Made by a program: the position numbers and the translations under genes. Source: Roseomonas sp. (GTDB lineage Bacteria; Pseudomonadota; Alphaproteobacteria; Acetobacterales; Acetobacteraceae). Taken from it: a stretch of 36,467 nucleotides of DNA. The notes beneath the pieces are model-generated. The model worked only from the letters and a program-made list of their open reading frames with translations. It did no database searches and had not been told where the DNA came from. Of the stretch, positions 1 to 9,706 are shown one piece after another (within the stretch, counting starts at the first letter, position 1; each line of letters starts with the position of its first letter). The stretch lies in contig JADCEX010000131.1 of NCBI GenBank assembly GCA_020249825.1, positions 1 to 36,467 on the forward strand, written 5' to 3'.

Positions 1-64
1 CCCGCCGTTACCAAGGAACAGCGCGCCGCCCTTGCGGTGGCGAAGAAGCGCCTGGGGTGCAAAG

Positions 65-421
65 CTAGTCGCCCACCGCATCCAGCACATGCAGCGCATA
101 GGTATAGGCCGCGCCGGCATTGAGCGCGATGGCAACGCCAAGCGCTTCGGCGATTTCTTCCTTGGTGGCGCCGGCAGCCTTGGCCTTGCGCGCATGCGCA
201 TCAATGCAGCCGTCGCATTTCGTGGTGATGGCAACGGCAAGCGCGATGAATTCGCGCGTCTTGGCATCCAGATGCTTGGTCTGCGCGGCGCCATTTGAAA
301 GCGCTACAAAACCCCTGACGATATCAGGGTGCAATTGCCCCAATTCCTTGCCGCGTGCCTTCAGCCCTGCGCTGTATTCGGCCCAGTTCTTCACTTCGGT
401 CATGGTTCGCAATCCTTTCAA
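65..421 (-). CDS. Carboxymuconolactone decarboxylase / AhpD-like family protein
   Basis: ORF track; AhpD-core pattern E-x-IALAVAITTKCDGCIDAH (CxxC...H). Start may be the internal Met (MTEVKNW) at about 403. Confidence 0.88.
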   Translation of the reverse strand: MKGLRTMTEVKNWAEYSAGLKARGKELGQLHPDIVRGFVALSNGAAQTKHLDAKTREFIALAVAITTKCDGCIDAHARKAKAAGATKEEIAEALGVAIALNAGAAYTYALHVLDAVGD

Positions 422-1836
422 TGCATCACGGCGGCGGCTGCGCTGGCATAACCCACACGGCGTTCCGGCGGTACAGGATGGCGCCCCGCCACGCGTTCCA
501 GCAGCAGCCGCGCATCAGCAATCATGCCGGCCTTCATCGCCGCATCCAGAAAAAGCTGTTCCAGCACATCCTGCTGCGCATGGCTGCCGCCCATGCGGTG
601 CATCACGCCAATGGCAGGGCGCATCACCGCCACCGCGCGGGCGTAATCACCACGCCCATGCGCCAATACTGCCTCACACACCGGCAGTGCTGCATCGCGC
701 AGGATGGGCGCCAGTGTACCGCAAGAGGCAATGGCATCGCGAATACCGTCCAGAAGCCTCGTTGCAGCCGGAAAACGACCGGCCGCCACCAATGCCATCA
801 TCCAATGCGGCAGTGTGAAGGCGGAAAGGCAATCGCCAATCCGTGCTTCCGCCTTATCAGCCAATTCTTCCCAACGCGCGCCGACATTCACGCCCTGGCG
901 CTGCAAGCGAAACAGCATCGAAGCGGCATTCTGCACATCAATGTAAAGATCAGGCGCCGCTTCCGTCAGCGGACTTTGCAAATTGCGAAAGCCCTTGTCG
1001 TAAAGCGCCAGCACGTCGTCGGATTCCGCGCGTTCCAGATGATACATCGCGCGGTGCCAGAACAAATGATGCGCCAAATTCGAAGCGCCTGCCCAATGCT
1101 TTTCCAGGCCCGAGAGCCAGGCAATGCCTTCCCCCCTGCGGCCTTGCATTTCCATCACATGCGCCACCGCATGCGCGGCCCATAAATCGCCGGGGTCGAG
1201 GTCAATGGCGGCGCGGCCACTTTCTTCGGCCACCTGGTAATTGCCACATTCCTCATGTGCGAAGCAGCGACAGGCCAGAATACTGCCAAAGGCCGGCAGC
1301 GCTTCGGTCCAATAAGGATAAACACTATCCACCACGCGCTGCATCAAGCCCGCGCGCCCCAGCCAAAAGGCATTGAAGTGGTGCAACCGAAACGCCAGGA
1401 TATCATGCGGGCGGTCGCGCAAAATCGCCTCCCACCCTGCCAGCGCCTGGTCCAAATCTCCCTCGGCCCAGGCGGTCACGGCAGCCGCATGCGCCGCTTC
1501 CCGCGCGCTTGCTGTCGCGGCAAGCCGCGTGGCGGCCGCGGCCGCTTCCCGCGCGGCGGGCAGCAATGCGGCCTTATAGCCAAGCAATAAAAGCGCTGAC
1601 TGCAACACCCGCGCCATCGGCATCTCGCCATCCGCTTCCAGCAGCGCCTTCATGCGCGCAGGCGTATCGGCGCGATATTTCAGATAGCCCGTTACCACAT
1701 GATCATAAGCGCGTGTTGCGCCATCCGATGCGCTGGTGATGGCAAGGCCGTGCTGATCCTGGTGCATGGGGAAACTCCAATATTCAAGCCCAAAGCTTGC
1801 CAGCCTTGGCCAAGCCGTGTCGAGTATTCTTACCAC
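418..1836 (-). CDS. Tetratricopeptide-repeat (TTC38-like) protein
   Basis: 472-aa ORF with helical repeat pattern (GDLDQALAGWEAILRDRPHDILAFRLHHFNAFWLG, CGNYQVAEESGRAAIDLDPGDLWAAHAVAHVMEMQGR). Start probably the downstream Met (MHQDQHG). Confidence 0.75.
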   Translation of the reverse strand: MVRILDTAWPRLASFGLEYWSFPMHQDQHGLAITSASDGATRAYDHVVTGYLKYRADTPARMKALLEADGEMPMARVLQSALLLLGYKAALLPAAREAAAAATRLAATASAREAAHAAAVTAWAEGDLDQALAGWEAILRDRPHDILAFRLHHFNAFWLGRAGLMQRVVDSVYPYWTEALPAFGSILACRCFAHEECGNYQVAEESGRAAIDLDPGDLWAAHAVAHVMEMQGRRGEGIAWLSGLEKHWAGASNLAHHLFWHRAMYHLERAESDDVLALYDKGFRNLQSPLTEAAPDLYIDVQNAASMLFRLQRQGVNVGARWEELADKAEARIGDCLSAFTLPHWMMALVAAGRFPAATRLLDGIRDAIASCGTLAPILRDAALPVCEAVLAHGRGDYARAVAVMRPAIGVMHRMGGSHAQQDVLEQLFLDAAMKAGMIADARLLLERVAGRHPVPPERRVGYASAAAAVMH

Positions 1837-1851
1837 ATGCAGGAGAGAGAA

Positions 1852-2319
1852 ATGCCCGAAGACACCCCCGAAGCCCGCCTGGCAGCACTTGGCTTGGTCC
1901 TGCCGCCGGCACCGAAGCCGCTTGGGACTTACGTGCCCTTCCGGCGCGATGGGAATATCATCTATCTGTCAGGCCAGGGCCCGCGCGATGCGGAAGGCAA
2001 ACCCATCAGCGGCAAGGTACCAACGGAAATCGGCATTGATGAGGCCTATCAGCTCGCGCGCCGCGTTGGGCTTTCGCTGCTGTCAGTCGCGGCATCCGCT
2101 GCAGGCGGGCTTTCGCGCCTGCGTGCGCTCAAGGTGCTTGGCATGGTGAATGCGGTGCCGGAATTCCGCGAACATCCGCGCATCATCAATGGCTGTTCTG
2201 ATCTTTTCGTCGCGGTGCTGGGCGATAATGGCCAGCATGCACGCTCAGCTGTGGGGTTTGGCAGCCTGCCCAATCAAATCCCGGTCGAGATCGAAGCGAT
2301 CTTCCGCGTGCTTGACTGA
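1852..2319 (+). CDS. RidA/YjgF family protein
   Basis: ORF frame 1699..2319 with start at ATG 1852 after AGGAGAGAGA; YLSGQGPRDAEGKPISGKVPTEI...LFVAVLGDNGQHARSAVGFGSLPNQIPVEIEAIFRVLD is typical of RidA-like proteins. Confidence 0.88.
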   Translation: MPEDTPEARLAALGLVLPPAPKPLGTYVPFRRDGNIIYLSGQGPRDAEGKPISGKVPTEIGIDEAYQLARRVGLSLLSVAASAAGGLSRLRALKVLGMVNAVPEFREHPRIINGCSDLFVAVLGDNGQHARSAVGFGSLPNQIPVEIEAIFRVLD

Positions 2320-2325
2320 AACAGA

Positions 2326-2778
2326 TCAAACCTTGGTGCCGGTGCTGCCGAAACCGCCCGCCCCGCGCGCGGAATCCGGCAGTTCGGCCACTTCGCGCCA
2401 CACGCCCCGCGTCACTGGCGCCAGCACGGCTTGGGCAATGCGCATGCCGCGTTCCACGGTGAAGGGCTCATTCCCCGCATTCATCAGGATCACACCCAAT
2501 TCGCCGCGATAATCCTCGTCTATCGTTCCGGGGCTATTGGGCAGCGTAATGCCGTTCTTCAGCGCCAAGCCTGACCTGGGCCGCACCTGAATCTCATACC
2601 CCGCCGGGATCGCCATTTTCAGCCCCGTCGGGATCAAGGCGCGCCCGCCCGGCGGGATCACCACCGGCGCGCTGATCGCGGCCAGCAAATCCATCCCCGC
2701 CGCCCCTTCCGTGGCATAGCCCGGCAACGGCAAATCCGCGCCATGGGGCAGGCGTATCACAGCAATTTCCGGGGTCAT
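2326..2778 (-). CDS. dut: dUTP diphosphatase
   Basis: Dut motifs: [68 protein letters not shown]. Confidence 0.96.
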   Translation of the reverse strand: MTPEIAVIRLPHGADLPLPGYATEGAAGMDLLAAISAPVVIPPGGRALIPTGLKMAIPAGYEIQVRPRSGLALKNGITLPNSPGTIDEDYRGELGVILMNAGNEPFTVERGMRIAQAVLAPVTRGVWREVAELPDSARGAGGFGSTGTKV

Positions 2779-3965
2779 GCCAAAGCCTCTGCAATGCGCG
2801 CGGCAAGCCTTGCCGCGACCTCTTCCTTTTTCATGCGTGGCCAGGCTTCTGTGCCCTTGGGCGTGATCAGCAGCACGGTATTCTCCGCACCCCCCATCAC
2901 ATCGCCCGATACATCATTCGCCACAATCCAATCGCAGCCCTTTTTCTTCTGCTTGGCCCGCGCATGGTCTTCCAGCTTTTCGGTCTCTGCCGCGAAGCCC
3001 ACCACCAGCTTGGGGCGGCGCGGCCCGGCGGCGGAAAGTGTCGCCAGAATATCGGGGTTGAGCGCCAAGGCGATTGGCGGCGGCACCTCGCCCGCGATCT
3101 TTTTCATCTTCTGATCGGCGGCGGCGGCGCTCCGCCAATCCGCGACCGCCGCGGCGCAAATGGCGACATCGGCGGGCAGTGCCGCTTGGCAAGCCGCCAG
3201 CATATCGCGCGCCGATTCCACGCGCCTTACGGTCACGCCGGGCGGATCAGGCAGCGCGACAGGGCCGGAAACCAAAGTCACCCGCGCGCCAAGTGCGGCG
3301 AGCGCTGCCGCAATCGAATGGCCCTGCTTGCCGCTGCTGCGATTGGCGATGTAGCGCACCGGGTCAATCGGTTCATGGGTCGGGCCACTTGTCACCAGCA
3401 CATGGCGGCCTTGCAGGGGCTGCGGGGCGGGGGCCAGAGCCGCCGCGACTTCTTCCAAAAGCGCCGTCGGTTCAATCAACCGACCGGGGCCTGATTCGGG
3501 TTCCGCCATGGCGCCTTCCGCCGGCCCGGCCAGCATGATGCCGCGCGACCGAAGTGTTGCGATATTCGCCAGCGTCGCCGGATTTTCCCACATGGCGGGG
3601 TTCATCGCCGGCGCCACCATGATCGGCGCGCGGGTCGCCAGCAGCACGCAAGTCGCCAGATCATCCGCCAAGCCATGCGTGATTTTCGCGAGCAAATCGG
3701 CGGAGGCCGGCGCCACCAGCACCAGATCAGGCAGGCGCGCGAGGCGGATATGGCCGATCTCGGCCTCGGCCGCCCAAAGATCATCATGCACCGCCTGGCC
3801 GGTAATGGCGGCGAGCGCTTCCTTGGTGACAAACCGCGCCCCGCCTGCCGTCAGGATGGCGGTCACACTCGCCCCCGCCTTGCGCGCAAGCCGGGTGAAT
3901 TCCAGCGCCTTATAGGCCGCGACGGAGCCCGAGACGATCAGCAGGATTTTACGGCCGGCAATCAT
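2775..3965 (-). CDS. coaBC: Bifunctional phosphopantothenoylcysteine decarboxylase/phosphopantothenate-cysteine ligase
   Basis: [75 protein letters not shown]; 4-nt overlap with dut. Confidence 0.96.
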   Translation of the reverse strand: MIAGRKILLIVSGSVAAYKALEFTRLARKAGASVTAILTAGGARFVTKEALAAITGQAVHDDLWAAEAEIGHIRLARLPDLVLVAPASADLLAKITHGLADDLATCVLLATRAPIMVAPAMNPAMWENPATLANIATLRSRGIMLAGPAEGAMAEPESGPGRLIEPTALLEEVAAALAPAPQPLQGRHVLVTSGPTHEPIDPVRYIANRSSGKQGHSIAAALAALGARVTLVSGPVALPDPPGVTVRRVESARDMLAACQAALPADVAICAAAVADWRSAAAADQKMKKIAGEVPPPIALALNPDILATLSAAGPRRPKLVVGFAAETEKLEDHARAKQKKKGCDWIVANDVSGDVMGGAENTVLLITPKGTEAWPRMKKEEVAARLAARIAEALA

Positions 3966-4227
3966 GGCGCAAGCCTAACCCAGAAGCCGCGTGAAGCATA
4001 TGCTGAAGGGCGCGATGAAGGCGCTGGCCTTTTCAAGGCATGCTGTCTGGTTGGGGTCGAGACGCTTGGCGGCAGTCACCTGGGCTTGGCCGCTGCCTAG
4101 GCGCCCAGACCGGAGCAGGCAGCAGTCGGGTTAAAATCCTGCAAAATCAGGGCAATTCCCCTGCTGCGCATGCGCCAGCCATGCGAAGCCGCTGGGGCAA
4201 TCAGGCTTTCATGCCATCGCCCTGGGC

Positions 4228-4881
4228 TTACCCACCGCGCCCCTTGCGTTCGATCTGTTCCACCTTGGGCCAGATGGATTTGAACAAGGCCTCACGCAGC
4301 GGAAGATCGGCACAATCCGCCGGCGCGTAATCCGGGTGCAATTCACGCGCGAGCACGCGGCGCAGCGCATCAAAGCGGTGGCGATCCATTTCATCGGCCT
4401 CTTCGGTCAGCATGCGCGCCTCGGCGGCCAAGGCGCGGCGCTTCCAGGCTTCGCGTTCGGCGATCAGCAGCCGGCAGGCATCACGGAGTTTTTGCATATT
4501 CTCCCGCTCGGCCATCAACACCCGGGCTGCGTCACGCAGTTTTTCCAGTAGTTTTTGCTGATCTTCATCATTGGATTGGCCAAGGGGCGCCCCGGCGACG
4601 AGAGTTTCTTGAGGTCTTTCGAACTTGGGTGTGGGGCTTTGCTGCGGCGTAGCAGCCTGGGCCGCCGTGGCTTTGCGAACGGCAGGCGGACCCTGAGGCC
4701 GGCACACAGGCCACCAGCCGTGATCGTCTATGGCGCCAACAACGCCCGCTTGCTCCATGCGCTGCAGGTAGTCGAGAGCCAAGCTCCAGCGGATCCCAAG
4801 GCCATCCGCCAGGGCGCTGGTATTGATCCGCGGCTGGCGGCGCACATAGCGCACCGCATCTGCGTAGCTTGGAATCGGCAT
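4228..4881 (-). CDS. Stand-alone protein with N-terminal FtsK-gamma-like winged helix and C-terminal coiled-coil/charged region
   Basis: SYADAVRYVRRQPRINTSALADGLGIRWSLALDYLQRMEQAGVVGAIDDHGWWPV resembles the FtsK gamma wHTH (EAVxxV...ASxSxxQRxLxIGYNRAAxxxExMExxGxV). No FtsK motor domain is present. Confidence 0.7.
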   Translation of the reverse strand: MPIPSYADAVRYVRRQPRINTSALADGLGIRWSLALDYLQRMEQAGVVGAIDDHGWWPVCRPQGPPAVRKATAAQAATPQQSPTPKFERPQETLVAGAPLGQSNDEDQQKLLEKLRDAARVLMAERENMQKLRDACRLLIAEREAWKRRALAAEARMLTEEADEMDRHRFDALRRVLARELHPDYAPADCADLPLREALFKSIWPKVEQIERKGRGG

Positions 4882-4979
4882 GGTCCACCATCAGGCGATC
4901 CCGGGTGGATCACCTGAAGGCATTTTCGCCTGACCCGGTTAAGTTACGGTGAAGCGCGCCATCGCCTGCGCCCGAAGGG

Positions 4980-5963
4980 TTAACCAGCGGTGATCCTGGC
5001 TGCCCGCACAACCTCGACCCAGGCGGCGGTTTCGCGTTCCATGCGGGCCGCGAGCGCTTCCGGCGAGGAAGGCACCACCAGCGCCCCCGCATCAAAGGCG
5101 CGTTTGCGGATGGCGGGATCAGCCAGCACTTCGTTCAATTTCTGCGCCAGCAGCCGCGCCACGGGTTCCGGCGTGCCGCGCGGGGCGAAAAGGCTGAACC
5201 AGACATTGAGGTCCAGATCCGCCAAGCCTTCTTCCTTGGCTGACGGAATATGCGGCATGCCGGGATGGCGTTCATTGGAACTGACGCAAAGCGCGCGCAG
5301 CCTGCCATCCGCGACCAGCGGCGTGAGTGGTGGCGGGGAATTCATGTAGAAATGCACGCGCCCCGCGATCAGGTCGCGAATGGTTTCGCCCGTGCCGCGA
5401 TAGGGCACATGCAGCATGTCAATGCCCGCGCGCAGCTTCAGCAATTCTGCGCCCAGATGATGCATGGACCCAACGCCCGCCGAGGCATAGGTCAGATCGC
5501 CCGGCCTTTGCTTGGCATAGGCGATGAATTCACGCATGGAAGTGACCGGCACCGAAGGGTGCGTCACGAAAAGCTGTGGTGTGTCGGTGATCTGACCGAT
5601 AGGGACGAAATCGCGTGCCGGAACAATCCCGCCAAGCGTGCCAACTGCGACCCGCCCTGTCATGGTGCCGCAATAGCCACACAGCAGCGTATGGCCATCA
5701 GGCCGCGCTTGCAGAACGGAAGTCAGCCCCACCACATCATTCCCGCCGGGGCGATTTTCCACCACCATGGAACCACCCAAAGCGCGGCCCAATTGATCAG
5801 CGATCAGCCTGGCGCTGAAATCCGTGCCCCCGCCGGCGGGGGCGGGCACCACCAGCGTGATGGGACGATTGGGGAAGGCGTCTTGCGCGCGTACCAGCGC
5901 GGGCGTGCTGAGCAGGCCAAGCGCCGCACCCGTCAGCGCGCGGCGGGAAAGGGTTTGCGTCAT
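4980..5963 (-). CDS. Bug-family tripartite tricarboxylate transporter substrate-binding protein
   Basis: Tat-like signal MTQTLSRRALTGAALGLLSTPALVRAQ then FPNRPITLVVPAPAGGGTDFSARLIADQLG...VVENRPGGNDVVG; TctC/Bug family hallmarks. Confidence 0.93.
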   Translation of the reverse strand: MTQTLSRRALTGAALGLLSTPALVRAQDAFPNRPITLVVPAPAGGGTDFSARLIADQLGRALGGSMVVENRPGGNDVVGLTSVLQARPDGHTLLCGYCGTMTGRVAVGTLGGIVPARDFVPIGQITDTPQLFVTHPSVPVTSMREFIAYAKQRPGDLTYASAGVGSMHHLGAELLKLRAGIDMLHVPYRGTGETIRDLIAGRVHFYMNSPPPLTPLVADGRLRALCVSSNERHPGMPHIPSAKEEGLADLDLNVWFSLFAPRGTPEPVARLLAQKLNEVLADPAIRKRAFDAGALVVPSSPEALAARMERETAAWVEVVRAARITAG

Positions 5964-5987
5964 CGCGATGTCCTCCTGTTTCTGTTT

Positions 5988-6791
5988 CTAAAGGGCGCCG
6001 GCAGCGGTGACGCCGCCATCCACGATCAATTCGGTCCCCGTGATGTGCTTCGCCTCATTGGACACCAGGAACAGCACCGCATGGGCAATATCCCAGCCAT
6101 CGCCCATTTTGCCGAGCGGTACTTGCGCATCACGCTTGGCGATCAGCGCGGCGGCATCATTGCCGCCCAATTGGCGCACCAGCCGATGTTCCACCAGCGG
6201 CGTATGCATCAGCCCTGGCACCACCGTATTGCAGCGCACGCCCGCCTTGGCGTTTTCGATGGCAACCGATTTGGACAGTGCGACAATGCCGTATTTGGTC
6301 GCGCTATAGGCCACATGCGGCCGCGCCGCCTGCATGCGATAGCCGGCGATGGAGGAGATATTCACAATCGCACTCCCCGGGCGCTTCTTCAGATGTGGCA
6401 ATGCGAATTTGCAGCCCAGGAAAGCGGATTTCAGGTTGAAATCCACCTGGCGATCCCAGACTTCCTCAGGCATGGATTCCGCGCCACCGGGGTGCGAGCC
6501 ACCGACATTATTGACCATGATGTCCAACTGGCCATAGCGCGCAACGCAGGCTTCCACCGCCGCCTGGAAGCTTTCGGAATCAAGCACATCACAGATATGC
6601 GCTGTCGCTTCCCCGCCTTCGGCTTTGATGATGCCGATGGTTTCCTCGACCGCCGCCGGGTTATTATCCAGGCCAAACACCTTGGCCCCCTGGCGCGCGA
6701 GCAGCACGGCTGTCGCCTTGCCATTACCCCAGCCGGGGCCGACCGAACCCGCGCCGGTGACGATGGCGACCTTGCCTTTGAGACTGAGCAT
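5988..6791 (-). CDS. SDR family NAD(P)-dependent oxidoreductase
   Basis: KVAIVTGAGSVGPGWGNG, NNVGG, YSATKYGIVALSKSVAIE, IVDGG. Confidence 0.92.
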   Translation of the reverse strand: MLSLKGKVAIVTGAGSVGPGWGNGKATAVLLARQGAKVFGLDNNPAAVEETIGIIKAEGGEATAHICDVLDSESFQAAVEACVARYGQLDIMVNNVGGSHPGGAESMPEEVWDRQVDFNLKSAFLGCKFALPHLKKRPGSAIVNISSIAGYRMQAARPHVAYSATKYGIVALSKSVAIENAKAGVRCNTVVPGLMHTPLVEHRLVRQLGGNDAAALIAKRDAQVPLGKMGDGWDIAHAVLFLVSNEAKHITGTELIVDGGVTAAGAL

Positions 6792-6912
6792 GTGTTCCTC
6801 CGATTTGCTTTGGCGCGAAGCATCCGCGCTTCGCGCGGCCCCGTCCAGACCCCTTGCTATGAGGGCGCCGATTTTGCGCTAAGCTGATCCAACCCGAACC
6901 GGAGAACCCGCC

Positions 6913-8454
6913 ATGGCCGTCACCTTGGTGCGCAGCCGCGCCATGATCACCAAAACCCTCTCGGCCACCGCCTGGGAGGAAATCGCCGATGGTGCGCTGA
7001 TCCAGGAAGATGGCATCATCACTGAAATCGGCACCCATGATGATCTGCGCCGCAAGCACCCGCATATCCCCGTGGTGGGGTCTGGGCGGGAGGTGATGCT
7101 GCCAGGCTTCGTCAATGCGCATCACCATGTCGGGCTGACGCCGGTGCAATTGGGCTCACCCGATATGCCGCTGGAGCTTTGGTTCGTCACGCGCATGGTC
7201 GCGCGCAATGTGAACCCCTATCTCGATACGCTCTATTCCGCCTTTGAGATGATCGGGTCTGGCATCACCACCGTGCAGCATTTGCATGGCTGGGCGCCGG
7301 GCAGGCTGCCCGATGTGGAAAAGCGCGCCGGCGAGGTGATCCGCGCCTATGAAGATATCGGCATGCGCGTTTCCTATTGCTTCGCGCTGCGTGATCAGAA
7401 CCGGCTTGTCTATCAGGCGGATCAGGATTTCGTGGCCAGCCTGCCGCCTGAATTGCGCGGGCCGATGCAGCGCTGGTTTGATCGTTTTCAGTTGTCGCTG
7501 GAAGATAACCTCGATCTGTTCCGCAACCTCCATCGCAACCACAACGCCAAGCGCCGCGTGCGCGTGCAATTGGCGCCGGCCAATCTGCATTGGTGTTCCG
7601 ACAAGGCCCTGGCGGCGATGGCAGAGCTTTCACGCAGCCATGATGCGCCGATCCATATGCATCTCGTGGAAACCGCCTATCAGAAGGAATATGCGCGCCG
7701 CCGCGGTGGTGGCACGGCGGTGGAATATCTTGATCGCTTCGGCTTGCTAGGGCCGAATATGACGCTTGGTCATGGTGTCTGGCTGAATGAGAAGGATATT
7801 GACCGGCTGGCCGAGACCGGCACCTGCATTTGCCATAATTGTTCTTCCAATTTCCGGCTGCGTTCCGGTGTGGCGCCGCTCAATCGCTTCGAAGCCAAGG
7901 GTATCACTACCGCGATTGGGCTGGATGAGGCCGGCATCAATGATGACCGCGATATGCTCCAGGAATTGCGCCTGGTGCTGCGCGCCCATCGCGTGCCTGG
8001 CATGGGCGTTGATGAGGTGCCAGGCATGGGCCAGGTGCTGCGCATGGCAACGGTGGGTGGTGCGCGCACCACTTCCTGGCGCGAAAGCCTGGGCACGCTG
8101 GAAGTGGGCAAGGGGGCGGATTTGTCGCTGATTGATTGGGACAGCATCGCCTACCCGTATCTGGATGAACTGACGCCCACGCTTGATGCACTTGTGCAGC
8201 GCGCCAAGGCCAACGCGGTGCGCGCTGTGTTATGTGATGGCGAAGTGATCTATCAGGAAGGCCGCTTCACGCGGGTGGACCGTGATTCCGCGCTGAAGGC
8301 TTTGCATGATGATCTGTCCCGCGCTTTGGCGGATGATGAGGTGGAACGGCGCCAGCTTTCCAAGGCGCTGCTGCCCCATGCCAAGCGCTTCTATGCCGAA
8401 TATATTGATCCTTCCCGGCATGAACCCTTCTATCGGCCAAGTTCCAGGGTCTGA
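6913..8454 (+). CDS. Amidohydrolase family protein (TRZ/ATZ-like cytosine deaminase/amidohydrolase superfamily)
   Basis: VMLPGFVNAHHHVGLTPVQ metal site, IHMHLVETAYQKEYARR, GHGVWLNEKDIDRLAETGTCICHNCSSNFRLRSG, GLDEAGINDDRDMLQE. Confidence 0.9.
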   Translation: MAVTLVRSRAMITKTLSATAWEEIADGALIQEDGIITEIGTHDDLRRKHPHIPVVGSGREVMLPGFVNAHHHVGLTPVQLGSPDMPLELWFVTRMVARNVNPYLDTLYSAFEMIGSGITTVQHLHGWAPGRLPDVEKRAGEVIRAYEDIGMRVSYCFALRDQNRLVYQADQDFVASLPPELRGPMQRWFDRFQLSLEDNLDLFRNLHRNHNAKRRVRVQLAPANLHWCSDKALAAMAELSRSHDAPIHMHLVETAYQKEYARRRGGGTAVEYLDRFGLLGPNMTLGHGVWLNEKDIDRLAETGTCICHNCSSNFRLRSGVAPLNRFEAKGITTAIGLDEAGINDDRDMLQELRLVLRAHRVPGMGVDEVPGMGQVLRMATVGGARTTSWRESLGTLEVGKGADLSLIDWDSIAYPYLDELTPTLDALVQRAKANAVRAVLCDGEVIYQEGRFTRVDRDSALKALHDDLSRALADDEVERRQLSKALLPHAKRFYAEYIDPSRHEPFYRPSSRV

Positions 8455-8515
8455 GGGGCTGCCTACCCGTAACTAGTGCTTGACCTTGGCCCCCGGGGGC
8501 GGAAGAGATGCTACC

Positions 8516-9370
8516 ATGCAATTCCGCCGCCTTTTGCCGATTCTGAGCGCCCTGGTGCTGGCCACGCCGGCCTTTGGCCAATCGAGCCTGGGCGGCGCGC
8601 AGAATGTGCCGCCGCCGCGCCAGGCGGCGCCCGCCCCGGCCCAGCGTTCAGAAGCGCGCCCGCCGGTTGTTAATCCGCCGGCCAAGCCCCAGGCCACGCA
8701 GCGCAACACCCAAGGCCAGCAGCAGCGCCCGCCCGGCCAGCAGCAGCAGCGTCAGGCTGGCCAGCCACAGCGCCCCGCCGGTCAGCCGCAGGCGGGCCAA
8801 GGCAATCGCGCTGCCGCCGGCGCTGCCGCGGGTGTCGCCGCCGGTGCCGCTGCCGGGGCCGCTGCCACCGCCGGCGCCGCCAAACCGCCCGAGCCTGCAC
8901 CCACGCCCCCGGCAGAACGCGCGCCTACCACCGGTTCCGTCACCGGCCTGCCGCTGCCGCGCTTTGCCGCGCTGCGTTCCGATGAGGTGAATATGCGGAG
9001 CGGCCCGGGCACGCGCTTTCCCATTGAATGGACCTATCAGCGCCGCGAATTGCCGGTGGAGATTGTGCGCGAATTCGAACTCTGGCGCCGCATCCGCGAC
9101 CCGGAAGGCACCGAAGGCTGGGTGCATCAATCAACGCTGATGGGCAGGCGGTCCTTTGTGGTGCGCGGCGCGCCGGGGTCTGAAGTCATGCTGCGCCGCC
9201 GGGCAGAGGATCAGGCAACCCCGGTTGCGCGGCTGCGCCCAGGCGTGGTGGGCCGCTTACGCGCCTGTGAGGCTAATAACCCCTGGTGTGAGGCGCAAAT
9301 CGGCGAATTCCGGGGCTATATCAAGCGCGCCGATATCTGGGGCGTAGGGCCGAATGAGGAAGTGAAATAA
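8516..9370 (+). CDS. Secreted SH3-domain protein with long Q/P/A-rich low-complexity linker
   Basis: Signal peptide MQFRRLLPILSALVLATPAFGQ; low-complexity QQQRPPGQQQQRQAGQPQRPAGQ...AAAGAAAGVAAGAAAG; bacterial SH3 motif LRSDEVNMRSGPGTRFPIEWTYQRRELPVEIVREFELWRRIRDPEGTEGWVHQSTL. Confidence 0.88.
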   Translation: MQFRRLLPILSALVLATPAFGQSSLGGAQNVPPPRQAAPAPAQRSEARPPVVNPPAKPQATQRNTQGQQQRPPGQQQQRQAGQPQRPAGQPQAGQGNRAAAGAAAGVAAGAAAGAAATAGAAKPPEPAPTPPAERAPTTGSVTGLPLPRFAALRSDEVNMRSGPGTRFPIEWTYQRRELPVEIVREFELWRRIRDPEGTEGWVHQSTLMGRRSFVVRGAPGSEVMLRRRAEDQATPVARLRPGVVGRLRACEANNPWCEAQIGEFRGYIKRADIWGVGPNEEVK

Positions 9371-9412
9371 CGCCCCTTTCGCGCCCTGGCTTTTCCATAT
9401 TAAGCTTTCGCC

Positions 9413-9706
9413 ATGACCGAGGAATCTCCCAACCGCGCGCTGCACGATATTGGCGGGATCGCGCGCTTCCGCTGCACCCCAGTTGAGCATGATGAGGCGC
9501 CGCCCGATGCCTTCGGCAAGAAGGTGGATGCCATTCGGCAAATCCTGGCGCAGAAAAAGATGATGACGGTGGATGAACTCCGCCGCGGCATCGAAAGCAT
9601 CCCGCAGGATGAATATTTCGCGCTTGGCTATTACGAACGCTGGCTGCGTTCCATCGCGGCACTGATGGTCGAAAAAGGCGTGATCCGGCAGGAGGATTTG
9701 GCATGA
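9413..9706 (+). CDS. Nitrile hydratase beta-subunit N-terminal-half protein (SCNase beta / NHase split beta)
   Basis: RALHDIGGIARFRCTPVEHDE... DEYFALGYYERWLRSIAALMVEKGVI resembles the NHase beta N-terminal domain; ATGA overlap with the next gene. Confidence 0.85.
   Translation: MTEESPNRALHDIGGIARFRCTPVEHDEAPPDAFGKKVDAIRQILAQKKMMTVDELRRGIESIPQDEYFALGYYERWLRSIAALMVEKGVIRQEDLA

Noticed and set aside
1-64. Open frame at the left edge (PAVTKEQRAALAVAKKRLGCKAS)
   Set aside because: Too short and truncated by the window boundary to assign.
355-1185. 276-aa plus-strand ORF opposite the TPR gene (and similar antisense ORFs at 9257-10282, 12724-13887, 15344-16081, 26518-27426, 30520-31494)
   Set aside because: Low-complexity, His/Arg-rich shadow translations typical of GC-rich antisense frames; overlapping real genes are clear.
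5250-6887. 545-aa plus-strand ORF antisense to the Bug receptor and SDR genes
   Set aside because: High-GC antisense shadow ORF; both minus-strand genes have strong family signatures and the 545-aa translation looks like no known protein.
8490-8510. ggcccccgggggcgg palindrome before the SH3 gene as a terminator
   Set aside because: No T-tract and essentially no loop; likely chance in GC-rich DNA.
8690-8890. Repetitive CAG/GCC-rich stretch as a possible CRISPR or tandem DNA repeat
   Set aside because: It is an in-frame low-complexity protein linker (Q/P/A-rich); no regular repeat-spacer structure.
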